Below, piece after piece: positions 1 to 10,578 of a DNA stretch of 64,000 nt. This DNA is from Colocasia esculenta (lineage: Eukaryota; Streptophyta; Magnoliopsida; Alismatales; Araceae): NCBI GenBank assembly GCA_014218235.1, contig CM024755.1:101288948-101352947 (forward strand), given 5' to 3'. Within the stretch, counting starts at the first letter, position 1. Each line of letters starts with the position of its first letter. The position numbers were made by a program, and so were the translations under genes. The notes under the pieces are model-generated. The model was not told the DNA's origin. It saw nothing but the letters and a program-made list of their open reading frames with translations, and did not search any database.

Positions 1-2112
1 ATATTGTATCCCATGAATTGTAAGTATGACTTGATAATAAGCTTGCCAATCCATGTTCCATGAGTAGGATTAGTCTGAATGCCTTGGTTTTATCAGATCA
101 TGGAGATTAATAGATCAGTAGATGTATACCCAATTTTGGTAAATTGTCCATGCTTGCATGAGTTGCAAATAAATTCGGTTCGGTAAATAGAAAGACATGC
201 AAAAAAAATGGTTTGTGGTGGTTGATCTATAGATGTATGATTTAGGGTAGATTATGTATTCTCAGATCATGTATGTGACAGAAACCTCTGTTCAACAGTA
301 AGTGGCAACATTTCATGATGTGATAAACTCCATGTAACTTGAATTGTGAATGGCATGCAAAATGAGTGTTTGATTTTCTGTAAATTCTATTTAACTCAGA
401 AAAATCTGAAAATTGGAGTGTATGATCTGGAACCAGAAAACAGCATATGGTTAAAATTTCAGGTCATTTGGATCAGTAAATAAGAAGTTATGTATTTTCA
501 TGTGAAATGTGACAATCTACGTATATTATCGTAATGTGGATAGTTATTGTCTAAACCCAACTTGATTAGTGAAAATTTATGTGTGTTAAATTCCTGAAAT
601 CTGTAGTGCCATGTCAGGAAAACAGAGATATTCATGTGAGTGAGAAAGTGAATGTGATGAAAAGTGTGAAGTGTAAAACCATGTGTAAAACGGTAAATGT
701 GTAAATGTGTAACTGTGCCAATGTGACACTGCTTCCGTAGAGGGCAGTGGAGCTGTATCAGGGAAAAGTCCCCCTGAGAAAGTTCAATGTGTAAGTGACC
801 CTAAGGGCATTAGGGGGAAATTCTGGAGGTGGACAAGTACCACTGGTTAGGGTGGAGACTTGTTCTCCCGGTCTGCGCAGTCCAAGAGTCGCCATTGGAA
901 TGCCTAGATGGCGTCTATGTGTAATGTGATGTGTATATGTCCTTCTTTGGTGGTTTGGACTATGTGTCACAGCACCTAAAATGTGTAATGTGAAATGTGT
1001 AATGTGTATGTGTCCATGTGTAAGTGACAATGTGAATGTGTATGTGTAAAGTGAACCATATGAAAGAGGAAACTTGTGTAAAGAAAATGTGAAACTAAAG
1101 ATGTGAAAATATGTTATTGAAAACCATGTGAGACAAATCTGAAATCATGTGAAATCAGTGAATTTATGTTATTATCATCATGTTATTATGTGCAAAGATG
1201 TCTAGAATCCATGTTAGGGATAATTGGTGAAAACGGGTACAAGATAGCATGATTGTTTGATCACATGATATGTTTTATGCAATATTGTAGCTTTCATGTA
1301 TAGGTTTACAGCCGTTAAACCATGTGAAATAAGAAACCTAAAGCATGTGAAAAGGGTTATGTATGTACTTAAGGACATGTGAAATCCATGCTAGTTGTGT
1401 TCCCCTTTCATGCATGCACAATGTTCATGTTGGTAGCTCTCATGTTTAGGTTCTTTAAAGACAAAATTTCATAAGTAAATGGAATAGAGAGCATGTGATA
1501 GGTAAATTTTATCCTTAGAAATCTGAAAGCATGATCCATGTATAAAGTTGTAAAACTTTCATGATAGGTTGAAACTTAAATTGACTAGCATGCCATGTGT
1601 TGCAAATTGTAAATGTGCATGTAGAAACCACTAGGACTTGTACGTGTATATCATGAGTAGTGTTGCTTACTGAGTCCTTGGACTCACTCCTTGCTTCGGC
1701 GTACAGGTATAGTTGGTGACACGGCACCGTTGGAGGAGACGGTGGAGACGGACTCCGAGCGCGGAGACTAGCTTTGGAGTTTCTTGAGATTTGTGTATTT
1801 CATAAGTATGTAATTTGAACATTGTATTAGAGTATTATGAAAAGGATGTATAAATGTGGACAATTTGTGGTTCTATTTTAGCAATTTAAATTATGTGGAC
1901 CTTTAGTTCTCTTATGTTAATTGCGAATTGCATGTACGTTTAATGTGGATGATGAATGAATGGAGACAGTTGTCTTTTACTTCTGCTACTCTGTTGTATA
2001 TTCGCGTGTATCTCAACTGTATGTATCGTTTGGGTAAATGTCCCACTGTGAGGACTCTTGCTATACCGACGTGGGTTGGTATAACCGTACCGGTATAATG
2101 AGGGCCGTCACA
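1..2112 (-). repeat. 3' LTR of gypsy element G, truncated by window edge
   Basis: On the minus strand the LTR starts TGTGACGGCCC at 2112, directly after the chromodomain ORF, whose stop codon overlaps the LTR start. Its first 60 bases resemble solo LTR C at 16548 (shared block CGGTACGGTTA.ACCAACCCAC), so G and C belong to related Tekay/Del-type families. It carries a near-perfect palindrome TGAGTCC-TT-GGACTCA at 1671-1686, a second hairpin CGCCAT/ATGGCG at 890-913, and a degenerate TGTGTAATGTG-type run at about 640-1070. The LTR leaves the window before its end, so its length is at least 2.1 kb. No gene is seen in it. Confidence 0.85.
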
Positions 2113-2512
2113 TTCCTTCTTCGAGCTCCCATGTTGCCTCTTCTTGAGCAAAATTTCTCCATAAGACTTTCACCAAGGGAATTCTCTTGGACCTTAAATG
2201 CTGAACCTTGTGGTCTAAAATCTTTATGGGCTTCTCCTTAAAGGATAAATCTTGTTGTAATTCTATGGGCTCATAGTTAATAACATGAGATGGGTCCCGT
2301 ACATAGTTCCTTAGCATAGAAATGTGAAACACAGAGTGGATGCTTGCCATAGATGGCGGCAATGTCAACTTGTAAGCCACATTTCCAACCTTCTTCAAGA
2401 TTTCAAATGGTCCAATGAACCTTGGTTTCAATTTTCCACGCCATCCAAATCTGATTACCCCCTTCGTAGGAGAGACCTTAAGGAAAACATGCTCTCCCAC
2501 CTCAAACTCCAA
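2108..2512 (-). pseudogene. Gypsy G integrase C-terminal tail and chromodomain
   Basis: This is the C-terminal end of a Ty3/gypsy chromovirus polyprotein. The reading frame has the usual GPFEI and HSVFHISMLR blocks of the integrase C-terminal region, then a chromodomain-like segment ending VKVLWRN...EEATWE, the module that directs chromovirus integration to marked chromatin. The chromodomain runs to the last codon and the stop is shared with the LTR start; the purine-rich GAAGAAGGA just before it is the likely polypurine tract. The stretch between this ORF and the integrase core (2513-2793) continues the same protein but has stop codons. Family assignment (Tekay/Del-like) is by motif recognition. 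Confidence 0.85.
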
Positions 2513-2793
2513 ATATTTCCTTCTATTATCTACGTAGCTTTTCTGCCGGCCTTGGGATGCATTTAATCTCTGCTTGATTAGCTAAATTTTGCTAGATGTT
2601 TCTTTCACAATCTTAGGTCCAACCAACTGTCTATCTCCAGCTTCCTCCCAAGATAAAGGAGATCTACAGGGCCTACCATACAAAGCCTTAAATGGGGCTA
2701 TACCTATACTTGCATGGAAACTGTTATTATAGGCAAACTCCACAAGAGGTAAATGTCACTCCCAGTCACCCTTCCAATACAGGGCACATGCTC

Positions 2794-3573
2794 TCAACAT
2801 GTCTTCAAGAGTCTAGATTGTCCTTTCGAACTATCCATCCATCTGTGGTGAAATTCCGAACTAAGCTTCAATTGCGAACCAAGAGTATCCTGCAAACCTT
2901 GCCATAGCCTTGAAGTAAACCTTGGATCTCTATCTAAAATGATAGATTTTGCAACTCCATGCAACCTGACAATGCTATCCACATAAAGCTTGGCTAAACT
3001 CTCAACAAACTGCTTCTTCTTCAAAGCTAAGAAATGAGTGATCTTGGAGAATCTGTCCACAATCACCCATATATAGTCATTACCCTTAGTAGACCTGGGA
3101 AAGCCTGTGACAAAGTCCATGGTGATCGCTTCCCATTTCCATAGCAAAATATCATTCTTCTGCATCAGCCCGGATGGCCTCTGGTGTTCTGCCTTTACTT
3201 GTTGGCATGTCAAACATCTAGCCACAAAGTCTGCCACATCCCTCTTCATGCCTTTCCACCAGAAAGTCCATTTCAGATCTTGATACATCTTGCCACTGCC
3301 TGGATGTATTGAAAACTTAGATCTATGAGCCTCCTCCAAAATCTACATCCTTACATCAGCAATGTCTGGCACACACACCCTATGTTGAAACTTGATAACG
3401 CCTTCCTCATCATGAGCAATTCCTGACTTCCCAATCATCTCCTGCAACATAGGGTCATCTTTTTGACCATCCACCACACTGTCCAGAATAGTAAACCTGG
3501 TAGACAATTGAGCCACAAAAGCATGACACAACTCTGACTCAACCTCTACTAAAGCACAAGCCTCATCTTCCAT
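2794..3573 (-). pseudogene. Gypsy G integrase: zinc-binding and core domains
   Basis: Two adjacent minus-strand frames cover integrase. The upstream one (3343-3573) carries the end of the RNase H linker. The downstream one (2794-3339) starts in the HHCC zinc-binding domain, with HRSKFSIHPG and ARCLTCQQVK visible, and then the catalytic core with MDFVTGFP (first Asp) and DRDPRFTS (second Asp). The block that should carry the catalytic Glu is garbled at about 2830 (FHHRWMDSS where FHPQTDGQSE is usual in the family), probably by a frameshift. One stop separates the frames. The gene is not functional. Confidence 0.85.
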
Positions 3574-4553
3574 TTATTTCCAATCCTTCTGCATGCGATC
3601 CTCTTCCTGCTCAGCACGTCAGCTACAACATTCGCCTTGCCTGAGTGATATTGCAACTCGAAATCATAATCCTTTAAGAACTCAATCCATCTTCTCTATC
3701 TCAGATTTAGCTCCTTTTGTGTGAACAAGTACTTGAGAATCTGATGATTAGTAAACACCTCAAACTTGACACCATAAAGATAGTGTCGCTAGATCTTCAA
3801 AGCATGAACCATTGCTGCCAACTCCAAATCATGGGTCAGATATTTACGCTCATGCTCCTTTAATTGTCGAGAAGCATAGGAAACCACTTTCCCATCCTAC
3901 ATTAATACAAAGCCAAGACCAATATGAGAAGCATCCATGTAGATCGTGAAACAATCTACCCTGTTAGGTAGAATTAACACGAGGGCAGACGTCAATCTAC
4001 TCCTTAACTCTCAGAAGCTCTGTTCACATTCCTCAAACCATACAAAATTGACTCCCTTCCTCGTTATCTTGGTTAACGGTGCCGCAATGGATGCAAAGCT
4101 CTCTATAAAGCGGTGGTAATAGCCAACTAATCCCAAGAAACTCTGTATCTAAGATAGTGATCTTGAAGTCTCCCATTCAAGCACTGCCTTCACCTTGGAC
4201 GGATCCACAGTTACACCATCTCCAGAAATTACATGACCAAGGAAATGAAGTTCCTTCATCTAGAAGTCACACTTACTAAGCTCGGCAAACAATTTGTTTT
4301 CTCGCAACACTTCTAGCACAATCTTCAGATGCTCATGGTGAGACGCTTCATCAAGAGAATATGCCAATACATCGTCTATGAAGACAACTACAAAACTATC
4401 CAGATAAGGCCTAAAAGCTCGATTCATCAAATCCATAAATATTGTTGGGGTATTTATCAGGCCAAAAGGCAACACCAAAAACTCGTAATGACCATATCGC
4501 GTCCAAAAAGCCATTTTGGACATATCATCAGCCTTTATCCGAAGTTGATGATA
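3574..4553 (-). pseudogene. Gypsy G reverse transcriptase palm and RNase H, truncated at 5' end
   Basis: The open part at 4260-4553 encodes the RT palm from GYHQLRI through MPFGL-like LPFGL and VVVFIDDVLAYS. It keeps the FIDD catalytic pair and ends in AELSKCDF. Downstream (3574-4259) the connection domain and RNase H can be followed in one frame interrupted by several stops, for example FLGLVGYYHRFIE and YASRQLKEHERKY. RT is cut at its N-terminal side: the block before GYHQL is replaced by copia RNase H at about 4553. Gag, protease and the first half of RT are absent. Confidence 0.85.
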
Positions 4554-4738
4554 TCCCAAGAGACTAAACACCTTCCCAAAATTTGGCAATAGCCACTAGT
4601 ACTTTTTCTATCCAATTTACACTCAACATAATCTGTATCTGAATAAGAAATTAACTTATATTCACAAGATGCAAGATACCATAATCCCAACACATGAGTT
4701 CCTACAAGATATCTGAAGATTCTTTTTAGAACACTCAT
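4554..4738 (-). pseudogene. Copia E RNase H fragment
   Basis: The frame shows the Ty1/copia RNase H start: SYSDTDYVECKLDRKSTSGY followed by a degenerate LG.CLVSW. The usual continuation carrying the AEAEY block is missing, because the sequence changes into gypsy RT immediately after LVSW. The preceding ILKRI-like/RYLVGT block joins this to the RT frames at 4790 and 5255 on the same strand. Confidence 0.85.
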
Positions 4739-4789
4739 ATGGGCTTCTCTAGGACTAGCCTAAAATCTAGCACACATGCACACTAAGAA

Positions 4790-5662
4790 CTAAATATCAG
4801 GTCTAGATGTAGTAAGATAGAGCAAGGATCCAATCATACGTCTATAAATTTTTGCACCTACCATGTTATCTCTCAGATCTGCATCTAGACTGGTTGTGGT
4901 GCTCATTGGAGTTGCCATAGCCTTGGTATTTTCCATCTTATATTTTTTTAGCGGCTCCAAGATGTATTTTGATTGATTAATGCATCTTCCTTCCTTAGTT
5001 TGTGCAATTTGCAGTCCAAGAAAATATTCCAGCTCTCTCCGTAAGCTCATTGCAAATTTATTATTTATAAGATTCGCAAATTCTTTACACAGAGAAGGTT
5101 TTGTTGAGCCAAACACAATATTATCAACATAAACCTGTATAATCAAGATATCATTTTTCTACACTTTTGTGAAAAGGGTTTGATCAACCTTATCTCTTCT
5201 ACATCCCTTACCAGTAAGAAATGAGCTTAGTCTATCATACCATGCCCGAGGGGCCTACTTAAGACCATAGAGAGTCTTATCAAGTTTGAACACATGGTTA
5301 GGAAATTCAGAACATTCAAAGCCGGGTGGTTGTTCAACAAAGAATTCTTCTTTTATTAGACCACTCAAAGAGGCACTTTTAACATCCATTTGTTGAAGGT
5401 TTATGCTATGTGCACATGCAAAAGCAAGCATAATTCTAATGACCTCTATTCTAGCTACCAGAGAAAAAAACCCTTCAAAATCAGTTCTAAATTCTTGATT
5501 ATAGCCTTTTGCGACTAGTCTAGTTTTATTTCTTATTATTTTCCCTTCTCCACTAGTTTTATTCCTGAATACCCATTTTGTTCCAATAACACTCAATGAA
5601 GTGGGTCTTGGAACCAAATGCCACACTTTATTTCTTTCAAATTGATTTAGTTCCTCTTGCAA
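4790..5662 (-). pseudogene. Copia E reverse transcriptase
   Basis: Two frames (5255-5662 and 4790-5146) cover the Ty1/copia RT (RVT_2 type). The first has the WxLVPRP, KWVFRNK, RLVAKGYNQ, QMDVKSA and EQPPGFE blocks. The second has YVDNIVFGST, FLGLQI, INQSKYI and a block ending YLTTSRPDI. The catalytic YVDD motif reads YVDN, so one catalytic aspartate is lost. A short region with stops (5147-5254) separates the two frames. The order and strand match gag-IN fragments at 37846-41150, from which this part is separated by element A and a LINE. Confidence 0.88.
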
Positions 5663-6008
5663 GGCATTAATCTAGAATCCATCTTTTAAGCTTCTTCAAC
5701 ATTTTTTGGTTCCATTTGAGAGACAAAAGCCATTTGATCCAATTCTTCAATAAGCTTAAAATGAGATCTAGTTTTTTAGAGTCATGCAAACTACCAATTA
5801 TGTTATCTAGAGGATGATCTCTAAGCATTATGATATTTATTGGCATCTTACCTTCATTGATAGTTGATGATTCTTGTTCACCAGACTCACCTAGATTCTC
5901 ATTTGAGTTTGAATTTTCCTGTTGAGGATCGCATGGCTCCTTTCTCTCCAAGAATTCCCCATCATCTTCTTTCCTACAAATATTGTCATTAAATTCATCA
6001 AAGGTTAT
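5663..6008 (-). pseudogene. Copia E linker between integrase and RT
   Basis: The frame is an acidic, Ser/Asn-rich linker with the copia HPLDNIIG block, which in Sirevirus and Tork-type elements sits just before RT. At 6008 the coding sequence stops abruptly at the TSD GTTAT of element A and resumes on the far side of A at 36616. The upstream residues there end a ...VEKSPH block and fit the ITFDEF block here without loss of frame, so A landed inside this linker. Confidence 0.85.
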
Positions 6009-7499
6009 TGTAGACATGCTAAAAATGACATCATCGCAGACAAATTTCCAATTACACCATAATGTCACAAATGGCTCTCTTTTTGCCTTGCGAGAGTATT
6101 TTTATCCATTATTCAAGGTCTACCCCTATTTTCCCCTCACTTCCTGGTGCTTCCCTTTATTTTTTTGGCTTGTTGGAGCTTTGGGCAAAAGTCCTAATAC
6201 GCGACAGACACAGTGGTCGCGATTTACATCGACTGGTGGAGAACATTCAACACGCGTCAAGTCAAGCCGTCGCTATTCTATATCGATTGCTAATGGCTGA
6301 ATCGATTGCACATCGATTGTTAAGAACAATCGATTGGATTCATCGATTGGTGTGAAACACATCGTTGTAGTCCATCGTGATGTAGGTATCGATTCCCGAT
6401 CAACTTTCGATTATTTTTATCAGATACGCATCGGCTATGTCAGTCGCGATTTTGAACTTCTATATTTACAACAGTTTCCATATTTCATTTTTGGAAATAC
6501 TTATAGACTTTTTTGAAATGCGTCTGGTATACCCGTCGCGATTCTACATTTCATATTTAACTTTTGGCAAGTTTCCATACACAAAATTTGAAAATTCATA
6601 TACGCGTCCACTCAGGTCGTCGCTATTCAATGTTAATAGTGACCACTGTGTCCATCGTGATTTGCAATTATTGTCCACCTCAGAATTTGAGCATGTCCCC
6701 TATATATACACTTCATGTCTCGTCTTCCCCAAGGTTGGAGCCTCTAAAGAACTTCCACATCCAGTGAGTTTGAGAGAGCAATTCCAAAGGCGCAGCCCTG
6801 CAGGACTGTTGCCTCGAGCTTCAACGCCGCCTCTCTTCTCCACATCAACCAGTAGTAGTACCATCGCCTCCTCTTCCTCCTCTGCATCCTCCCTTCAAGC
6901 TCCAACAGCAAGCTGCGCCATCCATCAATAGGGGAAGCACCTCCTCTTCTTATTTTTTTGTTTATTCACTTTGTTTATTCACATGCACATACCTCCTCAA
7001 GCTCCCACCGAGAGCACCTCTGCACATCCCCTTTTAATTCTTCGTTTAATCAACATACACATGTTCTTGCATGCATACACACAACACACATAATTTATAG
7101 GGGTTTTAAAAGCCACCACAAGGTGTGTTCTTCTCCATGATCTTTATGCTCTTTCATTTATTTGAGAATTTAATACTACATGTTCTTAGCTAATCCTTTT
7201 CTTTAATGTGTTTTGCATGGGTGATCATATAGAAAGAGCCTTCTACCATGGTCGTACGTGCTCGTAGAAGAAGAAGCGAACCCACATCCTCCCACACAAT
7301 CTCCAAGCTATAAGGTATTTTTTGCGATCACTCTTTCTTTGTATTTACTGCACCTCCTTCAGTACCCACGTGTACCTGGCGATCACGATCACTTCAAGGA
7401 GTTGTGCTCCACCTTTACTTTTCTTGTATTTTCCCTTTTCCCCCATAATTTTCTTTGTAGTGCTTCGGAGTTCGAAAGAACAAAAAAGTGGCATCTATA
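6009..7499 (+). repeat. Element A 5' LTR
   Basis: It runs from TGTAGACATGC to CATCTATA (usually ...CATCTACA, as in the 3' copy). A TATA box TATATATAC lies at 6701. Between about 6210 and 6670 are repeated GTCGCGATT/GTCGCTATT units, and six ATCGATT copies cluster at 6275-6400. Compared with the 3' LTR it lacks about 240 bp between two copies of GATTGGTG, consistent with a deletion between short direct repeats. No ORF here is convincing as a gene. Confidence 0.88.
6701..6709 (+). promoter_or_regulatory. TATA box of element A 5' LTR
   Basis: TATATATAC follows GTCCCC. The same block is present in the 3' LTR at 35840-35848, so it is conserved between the two LTRs and is the best candidate core promoter. 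Confidence 0.6.
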
Positions 7500-7502
7500 A
7501 AT

Positions 7503-7521
7503 TAGCGATCACGGTGGGACC
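7503..7521 (+). other. Primer-binding site of element A
   Basis: Three bases after the LTR lies TAGCGATCACGGTGGGACC. It differs by one base from the site of element B at 21351 (TGGCGATCACGG...). The B form is nearly complementary to the 3' end of a plant tRNA-Arg whose acceptor stem ends GTGGTCG-CCA, as I recall it, with two differences. Tat/Ogre elements are known to use tRNA-Arg. The TGG to TAG change in A may weaken priming. Confidence 0.6.
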
Positions 7522-8518
7522 TCTTTCTGCCTTTTCTATTTGATTACCCCCTCCATTGTGCCCCACGTGACACCCTCCTCTTGGCACCCTCGTGTGCCCC
7601 CTCCTTCTTTCCCTCCTTTTCTATTCTCCCTGTGGTTAGCCAATTGTAGATCTCAATGAAAATTTGGAGAGAAAAAAAATATGATGAGTTGATCCATGTT
7701 CATGTGAGATTGTGTGGCTTCCGCTTATTTCAATACCCTGAAAGCATGCTTGTGTGTTGATTTGTACATATCTTTCTAATTTACTGCTTTGTTTTTTTCC
7801 TCAGGTTGCCTTCTGAATTCATGACCGACACAGTGGTTGCAATTCAGTCTTTCATACGCGTCTGGTCAACTGATCATGTTTTTTCTTTGTTCTGCGACGG
7901 CTTGATCCGTCACATTTTGCCTACAGTCCGTCCACAGGGATCAGACGCAGCTCTAACAACCTTCTCAGGCTCTTAGATTTGTGACTAGGTGATTGGATGT
8001 GATTCAAGGTTTGATTCGCAGTGACTATTCCGTCGTGATTCTTACTGAAGACAGAGTGCGGCCTCCTTGCTGTCCAGAATCTTTGTATTATAATTGTTGC
8101 ATACAGGGCATTCTCTTTTGGTCAGGGGACCTCCTTCCCTCATATCTTAGGCTCCACACACCTTCTTGGTAAGGGCAACCTCCCCTTTGGGCATTCCATC
8201 TCATTAGACTAGGGGACCTTTACCAAGATCTCTGTAAGTCTCTGTACCCCGTGGATTCCCTCACGGCGGACCAAGTAGGTTGTACCATTCTGTTGACCCG
8301 GGTTAGATATCCCATTGTGTGGTGAGAGGTGATTTTAGTTGCATCCCGAAATATCCAAATCCATCCGACTAAGATCTCACCTGGAATGACACATAATTCT
8401 TTCAATCCATCCAATTAATTGTGAAACTCCTAAAACAAGCGCTAAGCATTATAACTTGTTTGAACCATATTGATTGTTCACATCTTTGTTCAAGTTGCTT
8501 GCTTGTTGCTTGTTTAAT
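7522..8518 (+). other. Element A untranslated leader
   Basis: About 1 kb without a credible gene. It has GTGCCCCACGTGACAC near 7558, a run of ATGCGTC/GTCACA units around 7850-8040, and at 8195-8290 a conserved block with hairpin CCGTG-8 nt-CACGG (8249-8266) flanked by CTGTAAGTCT and AGTAGGTTGTACC. The same block occurs in element B (22160-22215) and in LTR K (59315-59406). Confidence 0.6.
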
Positions 8519-9650
8519 ATGGACTATAATCATGCTTATTCCAATATGGACTATGAGGTTAATGTTAAATCTCCGTCATTTCAATCTCATGTCCGTCCAT
8601 CTCACCACCGTGAGGGACATACATCAACCTCCTGTGGTTATGTGAGCACACCGCGCACTAACCAGTTTGATATTCCCTCACATATAACTCCAATCAAAAC
8701 CTAAAGAGAGCCTTCTCCCCGCCATAATTTAGATGTACAAAATGTTCTGCATGCATTAGATCAACTCACCCCTCAACAATTAAATCTCATACAATCTTTG
8801 GTTGAGGGTGTGACTCCTCCTCCCTCTCCTTCTCCCAAAAGGCACCCACCTTTGTATATTCCGGTGACTTTTCCACCTCCTCCTGTACATCCTTCACCAC
8901 AGCCCCCTGGCCATTTTACCTCCTGTGCCACGGTTCGAACAGACCAACCCTTGGGAAGGCCCATTAATTCACGGCCTCCCTCCTGTACATCCTCACACGC
9001 CCAGCGGCAAAACCCATCCATCCAACATGCTCATCTCCATAAATTGAACAATATGGAGAAACAATTCCATCAACTTTCTAACTCCACGGGTGACCCCGTT
9101 GCTTCCATGTTGGCTCTCCCTACAATTCATATACATCCCTCAGAGATGTCGTCGTACCGACTGTACAATGGCACGGGTAATCCCTACATTCATGTAAAAG
9201 AATTCTTGTATGAGTCTGCTCATTGGCAACGAGATCCAATTGCATTGGTATTTCTCTTTAGAAATCTCTTGATGGCCTTGCACTTGAATGGTTCTACTCA
9301 CTAGAGCCAAGAGAGTCAGAGGACTTCTGTATCCTGCATAAGAAATTCCTTCACAAGTACAAAGATCACGTCAACCAGCCTAGCATCCGAGAAGATGAGG
9401 CCTGTCAAGGAATTTATTCAATTTGCTGACTGTTGGAGGTCCATGACCACAAGATTGCAACATGTGCTCTCGGAGTCAGAGCTAATCAAAATCATTATTT
9501 CAAACTCTACTCCGAGATTCAAGCACATTCTGGCCATGAACAAAATTGACAGCATGGAAGAGCTTTATGAACGGGGACGTTACATTCAAACACATTTAAT
9601 GGACTCTCAATCATAGACTTATTCAAGGAAGGTCTGAGGTATGATGGATC
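8519..9650 (+). pseudogene. Element A gag
   Basis: A gag-like frame starts at about 8519 (MDYNHAYSN). It is interrupted by a TAA at 8702, passes through a proline-rich segment, and reaches a capsid-like domain from about 9130 with the YNGTGNPYIHVKEF block. A stop at 9302 and a frameshift follow; the core resumes at 9395-9616 with VKEFIQFADCWRSM, SESELIKIII and MEELYERGRYIQ. These match the retrotransposon gag pattern of Tat/Ogre elements (REYAxRWR, LTExEMxxxFL, FAxLVxAGERIE). Element B has lost this core. Function would be virus-like particle assembly; the copy is broken. Confidence 0.75.
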
Positions 9651-10578
9651 AGTGGACGCCATCCACCATCCACCTCACCAAACATCCACTCCATATATAT
9701 CTCCATCCACACCTCCATACACCAACATGCCTCCACCCAGGCATCCACTAATCCGTGCTCCTCGGACAGTTTAACCTCCAACAGGGCCAATCAACACCCC
9801 AATTGTTAAAGAAGCTCTTGTGCCCAACGTTGCACTTGCTCTGGTACCCGTACCTATTTCTCCACCATAACAACCATTACCTCCACAACAACCTCCACCA
9901 CCACATCCAGTTGCTTGGGCTGTCGTTGTCAACAACCAACCCATCCATGAAACCACTTGGTGTTATAATAATGAACCTTTCGAGGTCATGTTCATACGCC
10001 ATTTACCTACCCCTCCTACACTACCATCCATTATCACCAAACCATCCATCATTAAGCCTCCACCGATCATTAAACCCATTATTACACCTCCCATTATGCC
10101 AACACCATTGGCAATTAAACCTGAGCAGGTACTCCCTTCCATACCCATTATACATCCACCAACCATACGGCCTTCCACACCATCCACCACGTCCACCCCC
10201 ATCCAACGGAGCGGGTGCAAACAACTGGCAAGCAACAAGCAAGGTCAGTAGAAGAAGGAACTCCCAAGACCGGGCATGCTACTCAAAATCCAAGAATACA
10301 TTTCATGCATGTCAGTCATTGTCAATATACCGGGCACATTCACTGAGAGGAAGTCCTCCCCTCCATTCTTGGCCGTCAAGAGTCCCTCTAATATTATGCC
10401 AATCATCCCCGTTGCCAGCAACATTACACTCAATATACTCATAGGGAAATTCTCTCTTCAAGCTCTCATGACCCCTCAAACATTTGTTGTGAACCTTCCC
10501 ACTCCAATGAAGGGGTCAACTATTAAAATTACGCTCACACATTCCAAAGCCAAATCATTGGCATATTCAATTACCTAA
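9651..10578 (+). pseudogene. Element A proline-rich linker and conserved post-gag domain
   Basis: A proline, isoleucine and threonine-rich stretch (PPPIIKPIITPPIMP-like) leads to a block shared with element B: GSGC near 10215, then about 100 residues (10276-10578) with ISCMSVIVNIPGTF and LNILIGKFSLQALMTPQTFVVNLP. The corresponding B segment is 23909-24202 (INRMSVYVLIPGTF...). A protease might be expected here in a gypsy element, but I see no DTG/DSG, so I leave the domain unnamed. One in-frame TAG at 10249 breaks it. Confidence 0.55.

Larger units (their letters stand above)
1..4553 (-). mobile_element. Ty3/gypsy chromovirus G, 3' half
   Basis: The order on the minus strand is RT, RNase H, integrase, chromodomain, 3' LTR, which is the Ty3/gypsy order; the C-terminal chromodomain marks a chromovirus. 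The 5' half is missing because the element is fused at about 4553 to copia E in the same orientation. Many stops and at least one frameshift show that it is old and dead. Its RT sequence clearly differs from that of gypsy H (43134 onward), so G is not the continuation of H. Confidence 0.85.

Noticed and set aside
1..4589. Gypsy G as the missing 3' half of gypsy H
   Set aside because: G contains its own RT and RNase H, which H also has, and the two RT sequences differ at many positions.
7503..7521. Assignment of A and B to the Athila lineage by a tRNA-Asp primer site
   Set aside because: The site reads GCGATCACGGTGGG and not the GCGCCGTTGCCGGGG expected for tRNA-Asp.
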